Shown piece after piece: positions 1 through 8,524 of a DNA stretch of 64,000 nucleotides (the stretch's first letter is position 1; each line of letters opens with the position of its first letter). The notes below the pieces were generated by a model. That model had not been told where the DNA came from and searched no databases. It saw only the letters and a program-made list of their open reading frames with translations. The position numbers and the translations under genes are program-made. The DNA comes from Malaciobacter halophilus (lineage in GTDB: Bacteria > Campylobacterota > Campylobacteria > Campylobacterales > Arcobacteraceae), in contig NZ_NXIF01000032.1 of the NCBI RefSeq assembly GCF_002837275.1, positions 1-64,000 of the forward strand. Direction: 5' to 3'.

Positions 1-77
1 TAAATTTTAAGAAACAAACGATTTGATTTATTTCATTTCGTTATGTTCGATTTGAAATATTAATGAAGTATTTTAAT

Positions 78-154
<77 letters not shown>

Positions 155-238
155 TCAAACAAGGAACAGATTGTAGCCACATAAACTTAAATAGAACAAA
201 AATATAAGAGTAAAAAAAAAGAATTTGAAAATTCTTTA

Positions 239-694
239 TTACTCTTCTTCTAATTTTAAGCAATCATTTTTATTTACACTATAATTAAATAAAGGTCTAT
301 AATCTCTATCTGTATAGTAATATTTTAAAACTAAACCTTTATTTATAATCATATGATTTAAAAAGTCCACTCTACAAACCATTTTTGAATCTTGGTCAAA
401 CATAACAGTTTTAAAATATTCTGATTTATTTTCCCATTTACCTTTCATGATTTCATGATTTAAATCAATACTTTTAAAGTAACTTATACTATTATCTAAA
501 GCTATAACTTTAGTAACTGTTGTTATTGCATCAATCTTAATTGGAACAGCACTTGCAGTTTTATTTGCTAATATTCTAGCAAATTTTTCTACTGGCATGG
601 CTTTTAATTTTTCTTTTAATTCTTCTTGATTATCGTCATTTAATCCTGCATTTAAAGAAAAAACAATTAACATACTTAAAATTAGTGATTTCAT
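239..694 (-). CDS. Small exported protein of unknown function
   Basis: A 151-aa protein that I do not recognise. It begins with a hydrophobic signal-like segment (about residues 2-16, ending LNA), so it is probably exported to the periplasm. The mature part is mixed charged/hydrophobic, with a Cys in KMVCRVDF and another in NKNDCLKL near the C terminus that could form a disulfide. A good AAAGGA ribosome site precedes the ATG. It follows the next gene by 9 bp on the same strand, so the two are probably cotranscribed. No catalytic motif is visible. Confidence 0.6.
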   Translation of the reverse strand: MKSLILSMLIVFSLNAGLNDDNQEELKEKLKAMPVEKFARILANKTASAVPIKIDAITTVTKVIALDNSISYFKSIDLNHEIMKGKWENKSEYFKTVMFDQDSKMVCRVDFLNHMIINKGLVLKYYYTDRDYRPLFNYSVNKNDCLKLEEE

Positions 695-703
695 AACTTT
701 CCT

Positions 704-1210
704 TTATTGTTCAATTATTTTTAGAGCTGATTGTTTAACCTCATTTGCTATATTATCTGTAATTAAATCTTTCCAATAAGCTGCTCTATCTTCAAGCTCA
801 TCATCAAAATGTAGTTGCATCTTTACATCAAAAAACTCATCTTTCATGATTTTTTCTTTATAAGAATTATAAACTTTTTCTTTATTTGTTAAATCACTAT
901 TTTGTTCTGTGAAATCTTTTAATGCATGTAAAAGAGAGTTTAGCTTAATATTGTCATCAAATATCTCTTCAAAATCTTTTTCATCACAAAATGAATCAAT
1001 AAGTTTTATCATAACATTTAAGACATTTTCAACATCAATATCAAGCTTTAACTCTTCTAGCTTTTTAGTCATCTCATCTTTATCAAAACAAGTTTGTTTA
1101 ACTAAAAGCCCCAATGCCATCTGGTAGTAGATTTGATACTTTGCAATAGTAAGTATCAAGTTTTGTTTATCAAATTTTTTATTTATTAGCTCTTTTTTTT
1201 TCATAGACAA
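704..1210 (-). CDS. Hypothetical cytoplasmic protein, acidic and helical
   Basis: A 168-aa protein without signal peptide or membrane segment, rich in Lys, Glu, Asp and Leu and predicted mostly helical. I recognise no family. The longest reading starts at TTG (1210). An ATG two codons later (position 1204, giving MKKKELINKK) is an equally plausible start, and neither has a strong ribosome site. It lies 9 bp upstream of the exported 151-aa protein, which suggests a two-gene unit. The plus-strand frame across its middle is a shadow. Confidence 0.55.
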   Translation of the reverse strand: MSMKKKELINKKFDKQNLILTIAKYQIYYQMALGLLVKQTCFDKDEMTKKLEELKLDIDVENVLNVMIKLIDSFCDEKDFEEIFDDNIKLNSLLHALKDFTEQNSDLTNKEKVYNSYKEKIMKDEFFDVKMQLHFDDELEDRAAYWKDLITDNIANEVKQSALKIIEQ

Positions 1211-1247
1211 ATTTTAGTCTATATTATGTTGATTTTTGCTTAGTACT

Positions 1248-2102
1248 TTACTTTTTTGAAGGTACATATACTAAAACATCTGATGAAACAGACTTCATTA
1301 AAAATGAACTTTTTGACCCAAAAATCATTGAACTTGTAGTTCTCACTCCTGTTGAACCAAGAATAACTAAATCTTTGTCCTCTTTATTTGCATAATCTAG
1401 TAAAGCTTCATTAAAAGAGCCAGCCTCTTCTAAAACTTCAATATCTGAAAAACAAAGCTCTTTTTTAAATTTATCAATTTTCTCTTCTTTTTCCTCTTTT
1501 GCTTTTTTTATAAGTGCATTTGACTCTTCATTTATTTGATAATAATCAAGTACAAACTCACTTAATTTTTTTGAAGCATGCACTAATTTTATATCTAAAT
1601 TATCAAAAAACTTTTGTGCAAACTTAATACTTTTTTTAGATACTTTTGACAAATCAGTAAAAGCAATAGCATTTTCATACTTTTCTACAAACATATTTTT
1701 TACAATCAAAACAGGCAGATTGCTTTTTTGAGCAATATTATGTGCATTTGAACCTAGAATTTTTGATTTTAAATTCTCTTCAGAGTATGCCCCTATAACT
1801 ATAAGTTTGGCATCTAGTTTTTTTGCTTCATTTACAACAACTGTTGATACAGAACCACTTTTTACAATAATTTTAAAAGTTTTATTCTCTTTATTTATTG
1901 TTTTTAAACTTTTTTTAATCTTCTTTTTTGTTTGTGAAACAATCTCTTTTTTACCTTTTAATTTATTTATCCACGGAATATCAATACAATGAACAATATG
2001 CAATGTAGTATCTTTACTTGCTAAACTAAAAGCCCTTTTTAAAACTTCATTTGCCATGATAGAAGTATCAATAGCAACTACTACATTTTTTGATTTACTC
2101 AT
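1248..2102 (-). CDS. Universal stress protein, tandem UspA domains
   Basis: Two UspA folds in one chain. Each opens with a hydrophobic strand and VAIDTS or AFTDLS, and closes with a nucleotide-loop signature of G-x2-G-x9-G(S/T) type: GAYSEENLKSKILGSNA near residue 112, and GSTGVRTTSSMIFGSKSS near the C terminus. Tandem Usp proteins of about 280 aa are common and usually bind ATP or AMP under stress. The frame can be extended to 2114, but that upstream ATGGAGG contains the GGAGG ribosome site of the ATG at 2102 (MSKSKN), so I take 2102 as the start. Confidence 0.85.
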   Translation of the reverse strand: MSKSKNVVVAIDTSIMANEVLKRAFSLASKDTTLHIVHCIDIPWINKLKGKKEIVSQTKKKIKKSLKTINKENKTFKIIVKSGSVSTVVVNEAKKLDAKLIVIGAYSEENLKSKILGSNAHNIAQKSNLPVLIVKNMFVEKYENAIAFTDLSKVSKKSIKFAQKFFDNLDIKLVHASKKLSEFVLDYYQINEESNALIKKAKEEKEEKIDKFKKELCFSDIEVLEEAGSFNEALLDYANKEDKDLVILGSTGVRTTSSMIFGSKSSFLMKSVSSDVLVYVPSKK

Positions 2103-2211
2103 TTCATCCTCCATTAAAATTTGTAGTTTAATTATACCATTTTAGTGTAAATAGATTTTTAACCATTTTATATTGTACATAATGATGAAATAATTAAAAT
2201 TACAATTTGTA

Positions 2212-2217
2212 TATAAT
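2212..2217 (+). promoter_or_regulatory. -10 element for plsC-like gene
   Basis: TATAAT at 2212-2217 lies 39 bp before the gene start, in an AT-rich stretch without an obvious -35, the usual look of Campylobacterota sigma-70 promoters. Confidence 0.45.
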
Positions 2218-2256
2218 AAGATTAAAAGTGATATTGTGTTTTAATGATAAAAAATT

Positions 2257-2964
2257 TTGCAAAGGAAAATAAAAATCATTTTGAACTTAAAAAAGATAAA
2301 AATGGCTATTTATGCAATGTATCTTACAAATAGATACGGTATTAAATTAAAAAAAGCAAAATCATCACAAGAACAAATGAACTTAAGACTTCAGTACTCA
2401 AAAGAGTTACTTTCAAAATTGAATATAAAAATAAATGTAGAAAATAAAGAGTGCATTCCAACACAAGGTCAATACTTACTAATTTCAAATCATAGAAGTA
2501 TTATAGACCCTTTGATTATTGAAATTGCTTTAGAAAATAGTAATATAAATGGATATTGGGTTGCAAAAAAAGAGTTATATAATTCATCTTTTTTTGGAAC
2601 TTTTACAAGAAATGCAGGAACAATTTTACTTGATAGAGAGTCTTCAAATATGTCGGTTTTTTTTAAAAAAGCAAAAGAGGTTGTTAGTCAAAAACACTCT
2701 ATTTATATATTTCCAGAAGGAACAAGAAATAAACAAAATACACCAATAAGTAGTTTTAAAGAAGGTTCAAGAATTATTGCATTAAAAAATAGACTAGATA
2801 TTTTACCTGTGTATATAAAAACAAATGCAAATGATATTTTAAAAGAGGCAATTGAGAAAAGAACAAAAGATTTAACTATTAATATTTGTATAGGAGATAT
2901 TATTAGCTATAAAGATAAAACACCTCTTGAAGAAAATTATAAAAAACAGTTTAATTTAGATTAA
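2257..2964 (+). CDS. plsC: 1-acyl-sn-glycerol-3-phosphate acyltransferase (PlsC family)
   Basis: A 235-aa lysophosphatidate acyltransferase-like protein, expected to add the second acyl chain during phosphatidic acid synthesis at the inner membrane. The catalytic HX4D motif is in SNHRSIIDP (about residue 79), followed by the substrate-binding FPEGTRNK motif (about 153). The start is uncertain: the longest frame begins with TTG at 2257, while an ATG at 2302 (MAIYAMYL) lies 36 nt after an AAAGGA. The gene converges on the hydrolase gene and the two overlap by 4 bp at their stops. Confidence 0.85.
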   Translation: MQRKIKIILNLKKIKMAIYAMYLTNRYGIKLKKAKSSQEQMNLRLQYSKELLSKLNIKINVENKECIPTQGQYLLISNHRSIIDPLIIEIALENSNINGYWVAKKELYNSSFFGTFTRNAGTILLDRESSNMSVFFKKAKEVVSQKHSIYIFPEGTRNKQNTPISSFKEGSRIIALKNRLDILPVYIKTNANDILKEAIEKRTKDLTINICIGDIISYKDKTPLEENYKKQFNLD

Positions 2965-2972
2965 ACTGTTTT
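2943..2972. terminator. Bidirectional terminator between plsC and hydrolase
   Basis: Perfect 13-bp inverted repeat (2943-2955 and 2960-2972, loop TTAG) flanked by A and T runs. It contains both stop codons of the convergent genes. Confidence 0.75.
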
Positions 2973-3665
2973 CATCCACTCTTTAATATATTTTGCCAAC
3001 TTCAAAGAGTGTTCTAAAGGAATATTGTGACTTGTTCCTTCAGTAAAAATGATTTTTAAATATTTTGAATCCATTTTTTTTAATTTTTCTACTGAGTTAT
3101 AATTTAAAAGTCTATCATTTGTACTAAAAAAGTAATAAAGAGGAAAATTTAAATCTTTTATCTCATTATGTAAATCTTTTCTAAAAAAGGTACTTTTTAA
3201 TTGTGAAATAAACTCATCTTTTCCAAGAGTTGTAAACATATCAACTATTAAACTAATTAACTGTTTATCTTCTTTATTTTGTTCTTGTACTAAAGTAGAA
3301 GCTTTTTCATAAGATAGAGTAAAAAAACCTTTTTTCTGTATTTGTAAAAGTTTTTGTTTTCTTCTTTTTATCTCTAATTCACTTGTATCACTTGGTGTTC
3401 CTGCAACTATAAAAAGTCGTCCAATTAAATCTTGATTATTAACTGCAAAATAAGTTGCAATATATCCACCAAGAGAAAAGCCTAAGAGATTTACTTTTTG
3501 TTCATCTTTAAAGAGTTTTTTTAATACTTCATTTGTCTTATCAAAATCAGTAGTTTTAGGAATAGGAATATGAATAAGTTTATACTCTTTTAATAAAGGT
3601 TTGACTCTTTGCCATAATCTTTCATCTGTCATTAGACCAGGTAATAAAAAAATTTTCTCTTTCAT
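2961..3665 (-). CDS. Alpha/beta-fold hydrolase
   Basis: A 234-aa alpha/beta hydrolase. The nucleophile elbow GFSLGG places the catalytic serine at residue 64, the likely acid is the Asp in STNDRLLNY, and the His is in EGTSHNIPLE near the C terminus. The early LLPGLMTDERLW segment corresponds to the oxyanion-hole region of BioH/MenH-like esterases. The substrate cannot be deduced. It sits 11 bp downstream of the DUF6172 gene on the same strand and probably shares its transcript. Confidence 0.8.
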   Translation of the reverse strand: MKEKIFLLPGLMTDERLWQRVKPLLKEYKLIHIPIPKTTDFDKTNEVLKKLFKDEQKVNLLGFSLGGYIATYFAVNNQDLIGRLFIVAGTPSDTSELEIKRRKQKLLQIQKKGFFTLSYEKASTLVQEQNKEDKQLISLIVDMFTTLGKDEFISQLKSTFFRKDLHNEIKDLNFPLYYFFSTNDRLLNYNSVEKLKKMDSKYLKIIFTEGTSHNIPLEHSLKLAKYIKEWMKTV

Positions 3666-3676
3666 TAATATCTTAC

Positions 3677-3976
3677 TTAATCTTCTAAATCTTCTTCTTT
3701 TTGTTTATATCCATTTGTTGCAACTATTTCTAAATATAATGTTTGAGCTTTATTAATAGCTGCTTCATCTATAACTTTAGTAATATCTAAAAATTCAATT
3801 GATTTAGGCTCTTCATCATTTATAGAACTTTTGCACTCAAACTTCCAAAAATCAACTCCTTGAGGTAAAACTTTTCTTTTCTCTCTTTTAATATATTTTC
3901 TAACTTCATGCTTAATTGCTTCAATAATTCTATCAGGATGTCTTTTTCCATCTTCTAATTTAAATACTTTTTTCAC
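3677..3976 (-). CDS. DUF6172 family protein
   Basis: A 99-aa basic protein whose pattern (MKKVFKLEDGKRHPDRIIEAIKHEVRKYIKRE, then LPQGVDFWKFEC, ending LYLEIVATNG; shown here in parts) matches my recollection of the DUF6172 family, small conserved proteins of unknown role in Proteobacteria. There is no membrane segment or catalytic signature. It is the first gene of a likely pair with the downstream alpha/beta hydrolase. The family call is from memory and was not searched. Confidence 0.65.
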   Translation of the reverse strand: MKKVFKLEDGKRHPDRIIEAIKHEVRKYIKREKRKVLPQGVDFWKFECKSSINDEEPKSIEFLDITKVIDEAAINKAQTLYLEIVATNGYKQKEEDLED

Positions 3977-4146
3977 TAATTCTCTTTTATTTTAATTTAT
4001 TAATTTCTAAAATTAATATATTATATTTTATCTAAATTATAAGGATTTACTACCCTACTTTTAATATAAAATGCAAATTAATCAAATAATTAAACTAAAT
4101 ATTGTAAAGTTAGCAAATAAAACTATATAATAATTAAGGAAATTTT

Positions 4147-4428
4147 ATGAATAAAGAAGCATTTGTACAAAGAGCTGATGAACACATAATCTTAGCAAAT
4201 AATCAAATGAGTGAAAAGATGATAACTCCAGGAGAAGCTAGTGCTTCTTTTATGTATGGATTAGCAAGATTCAATGCTTGGGTTGCAGCAACGGATTTTG
4301 AATCAGCACAAGATATGAAAGATGCTAAAGAAGAGATTATTGAATACTTTGCAAAAGAGTATAAAAATCTACTATCTCAACACATAGACCAACATATAGA
4401 ATCATTTGATTTTACAAATAAACAGTAA
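4147..4428 (+). CDS. DUF3144 family protein
   Basis: A 93-aa soluble helical protein resembling DUF3144: QRADEHIILANNQM near the N terminus, then a central segment ASFMYGLARFNAWVAA and a C-terminal EIIEYFAKEYKNLL. The family has no established function. An AAGGAAATTTT ribosome site precedes the ATG. The gene stands alone between divergent and convergent neighbours. It could be a small stress or housekeeping protein, but nothing in the sequence decides this. Confidence 0.7.
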   Translation: MNKEAFVQRADEHIILANNQMSEKMITPGEASASFMYGLARFNAWVAATDFESAQDMKDAKEEIIEYFAKEYKNLLSQHIDQHIESFDFTNKQ

Positions 4429-4430
4429 AC

Positions 4431-4452
4431 AATATCCCTTAGTTGGGGTATT
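4431..4452. terminator. Possible terminator after DUF3144 gene
   Basis: An 8-bp stem (AATATCCC with GGGGTATT, one G-T pair) around a TTAGTT loop lies just after the DUF3144 stop, between two convergent genes. There is no clean T run, so confidence is modest. Confidence 0.4.
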
Positions 4453-4462
4453 TGTAGATATT

Positions 4463-5029
4463 TTATTTGATTTTTATGGGTAACAAACTTAAAAAACTCA
4501 ATGCTTCAGGAAGAGAAAATATAGCATCTTGTATATCATTTAAATTGGGATTAATAAGATAATTTTTTGAGGTTTCAAAATCTGCTTTTTTTAGATTATT
4601 TTTAATAAAAGTTGTAAGTTCTAAATCACAATTGTCAAAAATAGCTTGTTGTAAATTGCACTCTTCAAAACCACTATCTTTAATAATAGAATTCTCAAAC
4701 CTCATACATCTTAAATCTAACATATGAAATGAGTTTTGTGATATATTACAAGAATAAAAATTTATATTAAAAGGTTCTTCACAAGAACTCCAAGAAACTC
4801 CTATTAGTTTTGAGTTCTCAAATTTAACATCATTAAATGTAGAAGACTTTAAAATACTCAAAGACAAATCACAACCAATAAAAGTACACTCTGTAAATTT
4901 ACAAGTATGTATAATTGATTTAGAAAAGTCACAATTTTTGAAAGTACAATTATCAAAATAGATTTTATACAAATCCTTTGATTTAAGATTAATAAACTCT
5001 TCTTCCCAATAATCATCTGTTTTAAACAT
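4463..5029 (-). CDS. Pentapeptide-repeat protein
   Basis: A 188-aa protein built from tandem five-residue repeats of A(D/N)LXX type with many Cys, Asn, Phe and Ser: CTFKNCDFSKS, CKFTECTFIGCDLS, DNCDLELTTF and similar units from about residue 25 to 155. Such proteins fold as a right-handed quadrilateral beta-helix. Some members (Qnr, McbG) protect DNA gyrase, but most have no known role and nothing here identifies a target. There is no signal peptide. It is monocistronic and convergent with the DUF3144 gene. Confidence 0.8.
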   Translation of the reverse strand: MFKTDDYWEEEFINLKSKDLYKIYFDNCTFKNCDFSKSIIHTCKFTECTFIGCDLSLSILKSSTFNDVKFENSKLIGVSWSSCEEPFNINFYSCNISQNSFHMLDLRCMRFENSIIKDSGFEECNLQQAIFDNCDLELTTFIKNNLKKADFETSKNYLINPNLNDIQDAIFSLPEALSFLSLLPIKIK

Positions 5030-5138
5030 TTTCGTAACTTTTTTGTTTGAATTCTATCATCATAGCATTAAATTAGGCTAAATTTCAATTCTTTCTAAAA
5101 TCTAAGCTTATTTTAAGAATAAAAATAAAAAATTTCTG

Positions 5139-5291
5139 TATAATATGTTTTAAAAAAAAGATGGTTCGAGTTACATCTTTAGTCTGCTTTTTATTGATAA
5201 CTTCTTGTTATACAGTACAATCATCCTAAGAGAGTCTCATATTATATTTTTTTTAGCCATTTTGGCACAATTTAACAAAGAAGGAATTACA
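5139..5291 (+). promoter_or_regulatory. Cold-shock gene promoter and long structured 5' leader
   Basis: A -10 TATAAT (5139-5144) would start RNA near 5151, giving a leader of about 140 nt before the csp ATG. The leader can form an early hairpin (5157-5163 with 5174-5180) and another (5197-5201 with 5207-5211). Long structured leaders are typical of cold-induced csp mRNAs, where folding controls stability and translation with temperature. Confidence 0.5.
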
Positions 5292-5510
5292 ATGGCAACA
5301 TTAGTAAACGGAACTGTAAAATGGTTCAATAGTGAAAAAGGTTTCGGTTTTATCGAACAAAAAGACGGTGGTAAAGATGTATTTGTACACTATAGACAAA
5401 TTAATAATGAAGGTTATGGAAGAGTAACATTAAACGAAGGTCAAGAAGTGACTTTTGAAATAGGTCAAACTGACAAAGGTCTTCAAGCAGAAAACGTTAC
5501 TGCATTATAA
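5292..5510 (+). CDS. Cold-shock protein, CspA family
   Basis: A 72-aa single cold-shock domain with the RNA-binding motifs KGFGFI (RNP1) and DVFVHY (RNP2) and the usual start [20 protein letters not shown]. It binds single-stranded RNA and DNA and melts mRNA structure. The frame runs open upstream to 5205, but the ATG at 5292, preceded by GAAGGAATTACA, matches the family length and start, so the upstream extension is leader and not protein. Confidence 0.93.
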   Translation: MATLVNGTVKWFNSEKGFGFIEQKDGGKDVFVHYRQINNEGYGRVTLNEGQEVTFEIGQTDKGLQAENVTAL

Positions 5511-5517
5511 TAACTAA

Positions 5518-5541
5518 ATAAAGTAGCTTTTGCTACTTTAT
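5518..5541. terminator. Bidirectional terminator after csp
   Basis: Ten-base-pair inverted repeat (5518-5527 and 5532-5541; core AAAGTAGC/GCTACTTT, loop TTTT) between the convergent csp and HAD genes. Confidence 0.7.
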
Positions 5542-5542
5542 A

Positions 5543-6010
5543 TTAGTTTCTAAGAGTAGCGACTAATCTGTTTTTATTCTTTAAAAACTCAAAAACATCA
5601 AATATTGACTTTACTAAAATATCTGAATTCATCAATGTTTCAGTACAAATCCCCTCATCTTGTAATATACCAATACCTAAAATAGACTCTTTTAACATCA
5701 GTCTATCATTACGGCCATTTCCTACACTTAAAGTATTTGCACTACCTATTTTTTTTATAAAATCTAATTTTTTTATATCTTGAAAATCTTTTTCTATTTT
5801 TATAACTTTACATTTTGTATTTTGAAGTTGCTGTTCTACACTTCCATAAGTATCAGCAGTAATTACATAAAAATCAAAAATAGATGATAGTTCATCTATA
5901 TAAGTTTGTACTCCTTCAATCAATTCTCCATCAATTGCAATAGTACCATTATAATCAAATACAATATTTTTTAGCTCAATAGTTTCACTATTAGGAATTT
6001 CAATTATCAT
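5543..6010 (-). CDS. HAD-superfamily phosphatase (soluble P-type ATPase-like, COG4087)
   Basis: A 155-aa minimal HAD domain. Motif I is FDYNGTIAIDG, where the first Asp would be the nucleophile and Asn replaces the usual second Asp region. Motif II is the Thr of VITAD, and motif IV is GNGRND. This resembles the catalytic P-domain of P-type ATPases without membrane parts, as in COG4087 soluble proteins of unknown substrate. Its start overlaps the end of the DMT transporter gene by 11 bp, so the two are translationally coupled. Confidence 0.75.
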   Translation of the reverse strand: MIIEIPNSETIELKNIVFDYNGTIAIDGELIEGVQTYIDELSSIFDFYVITADTYGSVEQQLQNTKCKVIKIEKDFQDIKKLDFIKKIGSANTLSVGNGRNDRLMLKESILGIGILQDEGICTETLMNSDILVKSIFDVFEFLKNKNRLVATLRN

Positions 6011-6893
6011 TTTCTACCTTTTTATTATCTTTGTTACTTTTACTAACTAAAATACCACCTATTATAATAAGAATAATACCTAAAAGAGTATACAAATCAG
6101 GTAAGGAATCACCAAGTAATACACCAAATCCAACGGCAAATGGAATATTTGAGTAACTAACTACACCTACAATACTTGCTTTACTTAAACTATATGCACG
6201 AGTTAAAAACCATTGTGAAGCTGTTGAGATTATTGCCATAAAAATAATCAAAAACCAAATTGTTGGATTTGAATAAAGATGAAACTGCACAAAAGGTGTA
6301 AATAAAAATAATCCAAAAGGAATTATCATACCAATTCCCATAAAAGAAAGCATTATTACTCTTGCATCATAAATATTTTTGATTTTTCTTATTGTTGCAT
6401 AAGCTGCTGCTGCAAAAAAACCACCTAGTACACCTAAAATATGTTCATAAGAAACCTCAATACCAAAAGGTTTCATTATAAAAATAATTCCTAAAAAACC
6501 AACAATTAAAGCAAAAAAAGTTGTTGTAGAAATACTCTCTTTCATCAAATAATATGCAAGAATTGTTACAAAAAAAGGTGAAGTTTTATTTAAAACTACT
6601 GCTTCTCCTAAAGGAATAGTTGCAATTGTATAAAAAAATAGAAGCATTGCTAAACTTCCAAAAATACCCCTTAAAAATAGTAGATGTAATTTAGAAGTAT
6701 CAATTTTAACTTTAAATTTTTTTATACTATATAAGATAATTAAAACTCCCAATAAATTTCTATAAAAAACTACTTCAATGGGGTCCATAGTTTCGGATAA
6801 AAGTTTTGCAACTGCTCCATTAAGTGCTGAAATTAAAGCACTTAAAAGCATAAAAAGTACACCTTTATCCATTGATTTAAATTTTTCTGACAT
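6000..6893 (-). CDS. DMT-family transporter (two EamA domains)
   Basis: A 297-aa integral membrane protein with about ten hydrophobic segments arranged as two EamA repeats. It is probably an inner-membrane exporter of small metabolites such as amino acids; the substrate cannot be read from the sequence. The C-terminal tail is short and polar (SKSNKDNKKVENDN). It heads a two-gene unit with the HAD phosphatase, which overlaps its 3' end by 11 bp. A second DMT transporter occurs near 61 kb. Confidence 0.85.
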   Translation of the reverse strand: MSEKFKSMDKGVLFMLLSALISALNGAVAKLLSETMDPIEVVFYRNLLGVLIILYSIKKFKVKIDTSKLHLLFLRGIFGSLAMLLFFYTIATIPLGEAVVLNKTSPFFVTILAYYLMKESISTTTFFALIVGFLGIIFIMKPFGIEVSYEHILGVLGGFFAAAAYATIRKIKNIYDARVIMLSFMGIGMIIPFGLFLFTPFVQFHLYSNPTIWFLIIFMAIISTASQWFLTRAYSLSKASIVGVVSYSNIPFAVGFGVLLGDSLPDLYTLLGIILIIIGGILVSKSNKDNKKVENDN

Positions 6894-7024
6894 TAAAATC
6901 CTTTATTATTTGCAATTGTAGTCAAAGTTTTTGAAAATAAAGTTTTAAAAAGAAGTAGCAAAAAGATTTAAGAACTGCTATTATTAGTTATTTGCTTATA
7001 ATATTTTTATAACTAAAGTTTGAA

Positions 7025-7355
7025 TTATGCAAGAATACTTACGATTGAATTATAATCAGAGTTTTTATATATCAAAGAAGATTCTTGAAGATTTAAAGCT
7101 TCTTCTAGTTGAGTCATCAGTTTTGAATTATCTTTATTTTTAATATTTAAAACAAATTCATTTTCAAAATTTTTATCATCATATGCTAAGTGGGTTGAAG
7201 TATTAGTTGTTTGTGCATATACTGTATATGCATGTGTTCTTTTATCTTCTTCATCTAATTATTTTAAATATAGTTTTATTATCTATTTCTTGAGATTTGT
7301 TTAATATGGAAATATCTTTAAAAGAGTTATTAAATCCATTTGAATTTATCTGCAT
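7025..7355 (-). pseudogene. Frameshifted small ORF of unknown function
   Basis: An ATG at 7355 with a good AAAGG ribosome site opens MQINSNGFNNSFKDISIL and reaches a TGA near 7252. A one-base shift there continues as DEEDKRTHAYTVYAQTTN and runs to a TAA at 7025-7027. Together they would make a protein of about 109 aa. Either this is one gene broken by a single frameshift or the upstream part is a short peptide. I do not recognise the product. It sits at the left edge of the accessory island. Confidence 0.45.
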
Positions 7356-7373
7356 AGAAATACCTTTAAACTA

Positions 7374-7417
7374 GTATTAAGAATTGTAAGATTATAACCT
7401 TATGTATTTCTTAATAC
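7374..7417. repeat. Bulged hairpin downstream of 174-aa ORF
   Basis: Perfect 10-bp arms (GTATTAAGAA at 7374-7383, TTCTTAATAC at 7408-7417) enclose a second short stem (TAAG 7387-7390 with CTTA 7399-7402). It lies just 3' of the minus-strand gene at 7438. It may be a terminator, though no T run follows, or one of the island's cassette-boundary dyads. Confidence 0.5.
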
Positions 7418-7437
7418 CAATAAAAAAGCGTATAGAG

Positions 7438-7962
7438 TTAATATGCAAAAAATACTAAATCTCTCTTATTTTCTTTTGCAAAATCAAAAATAGTGTTAAC
7501 TTCATCTATATAATAATCTTCATGTGCATAAGATGGCTTAGTTAAAAATATCTTTTTAAAAGTATCTAAATCTTCATAAGCAATACTATAATAATCCGCA
7601 CCTTCAAAATCTTTATCTGCTGGAATTTGTAAAAAAGCTGTTCTTGGAGTATCATCAATAGCATCTTCTAAATAACACATAAACTCTTCATGCTCAATCA
7701 ACTCTCCATATTTTTGACAAAACATCTCATATAAAGAGTTGTAAATCCAAACATTATCATCTTCACCATAAGGCTTTGCATTTACTATTAAATCTAACCT
7801 ACTTTCAAAATCGCTAAGATTTACATCAAAGTCTTCAGCTAACTCTTCAATCTCATCAGAGAATTCACTCATAAAATCACTAATAAAATCTTTATCTTTA
7901 CAACCATATATCTCTTTAATCTTTTTTCTATCTACTGCATACGCAATAACTTCACTACTCAT
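7438..7962 (-). CDS. Hypothetical acidic protein
   Basis: A 174-aa, strongly acidic protein starting MSSEVIAYAVDRKKIKEIYGCKD, with no signal peptide or membrane segment. I do not recognise a family with confidence. The N-terminal YAVD pattern recalls small DUF7691-like proteins, but that is only a weak impression. It is the leftmost intact gene of the island, on the same strand as all other island genes, followed by a bulged hairpin at 7374-7417. A role in defence or toxin inhibition is possible but unsupported. Confidence 0.6.
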   Translation of the reverse strand: MSSEVIAYAVDRKKIKEIYGCKDKDFISDFMSEFSDEIEELAEDFDVNLSDFESRLDLIVNAKPYGEDDNVWIYNSLYEMFCQKYGELIEHEEFMCYLEDAIDDTPRTAFLQIPADKDFEGADYYSIAYEDLDTFKKIFLTKPSYAHEDYYIDEVNTIFDFAKENKRDLVFFAY

Positions 7963-8110
7963 TTAATATCCTAAAATTAATTTAATTATTTATTCTATTA
8001 TATAATTTTTTAATTAAAATTAGTTTTTGTATGAGCTATATTTGGGGGATTTAAAAATATCATTTACTAGACTTAGAATACTTAAAATTCAAAAGTATCT
8101 ATAAGCAAAT

Positions 8111-8133
8111 AACTTTTATCTGACTCTACTTTT
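8111..8133. repeat. Island intergenic repeat, diverged copy
   Basis: TTATCTGACTCTACTTTT, immediately 3' of the 8140 gene (minus strand), matches the element found twice after the CRISPR array (TTATCACCTGACCCTACTTTT-like) apart from a 3-nt gap and one substitution. See the finding on island repeats. Confidence 0.45.
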
Positions 8134-8139
8134 AGTTTG

Positions 8140-8487
8140 TTAGAGAATCTCGAGCAAAACTTGGAAATCCCAAGCTTTTGGTTGAATAGGAAAAGAATAA
8201 ACTTTACCTGGCTCTTCTTCTGCTTCCACTTTAAATTTTCTGCCATCAGTGAGCGTCAGACAATACTCTAAACCAGTAGTATCAATATCTTCTAAATACC
8301 CTAATTCTGGATGATAAATAGACAATATTTTACAATTAACATTTACAATAGGGATACCTGAAATAAATCCACTGTGTATTTCTAAAGGATTGCTATCTTG
8401 AATACAACTAAGAGCAGTAACTTCTCCAACTTTAAGAGCTTGATCCAATTCATACCAATAAAATCGATATTTACAAAGCTTCTGCAT
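8140..8487 (-). CDS. Hypothetical protein of the island
   Basis: About 115 aa; I do not recognise it. It contains two Cys in ALSCIQDS and VNVNCKIL, a Gly-rich central strand pattern and an acidic EAEEEPGK loop, and looks like a small beta-rich soluble protein. The frame extends to 8514, but a GGGAGG ribosome site lies 11 nt before the ATG at 8487 (MQKLCKYRFYW), which I prefer. It sits between the toxin-antitoxin pair and the 174-aa ORF on the same strand, with dyad or repeat sequences on both sides, as an integron cassette would. Confidence 0.6.
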   Translation of the reverse strand: MQKLCKYRFYWYELDQALKVGEVTALSCIQDSNPLEIHSGFISGIPIVNVNCKILSIYHPELGYLEDIDTTGLEYCLTLTDGRKFKVEAEEEPGKVYSFPIQPKAWDFQVLLEIL

Positions 8488-8524
8488 CTGTATGATTTCC
8501 TCCCTTATTACCAAATTCTCTAAA

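Noticed and set aside
5205-5291. Extended N terminus of the cold-shock protein
   Set aside because: The family is about 70 aa and starts at the ATG at 5292 after a good ribosome site; the upstream part is leader.
8097-8150. GTTAGAG and TCTCTAAC near the 8140 gene stop as attC core sites
   Set aside because: They miss the consensus GTTRRRY/RYYYAAC by one position each and I could not find a matching partner at proper spacing. I keep it only as part of the repeat-family observation.
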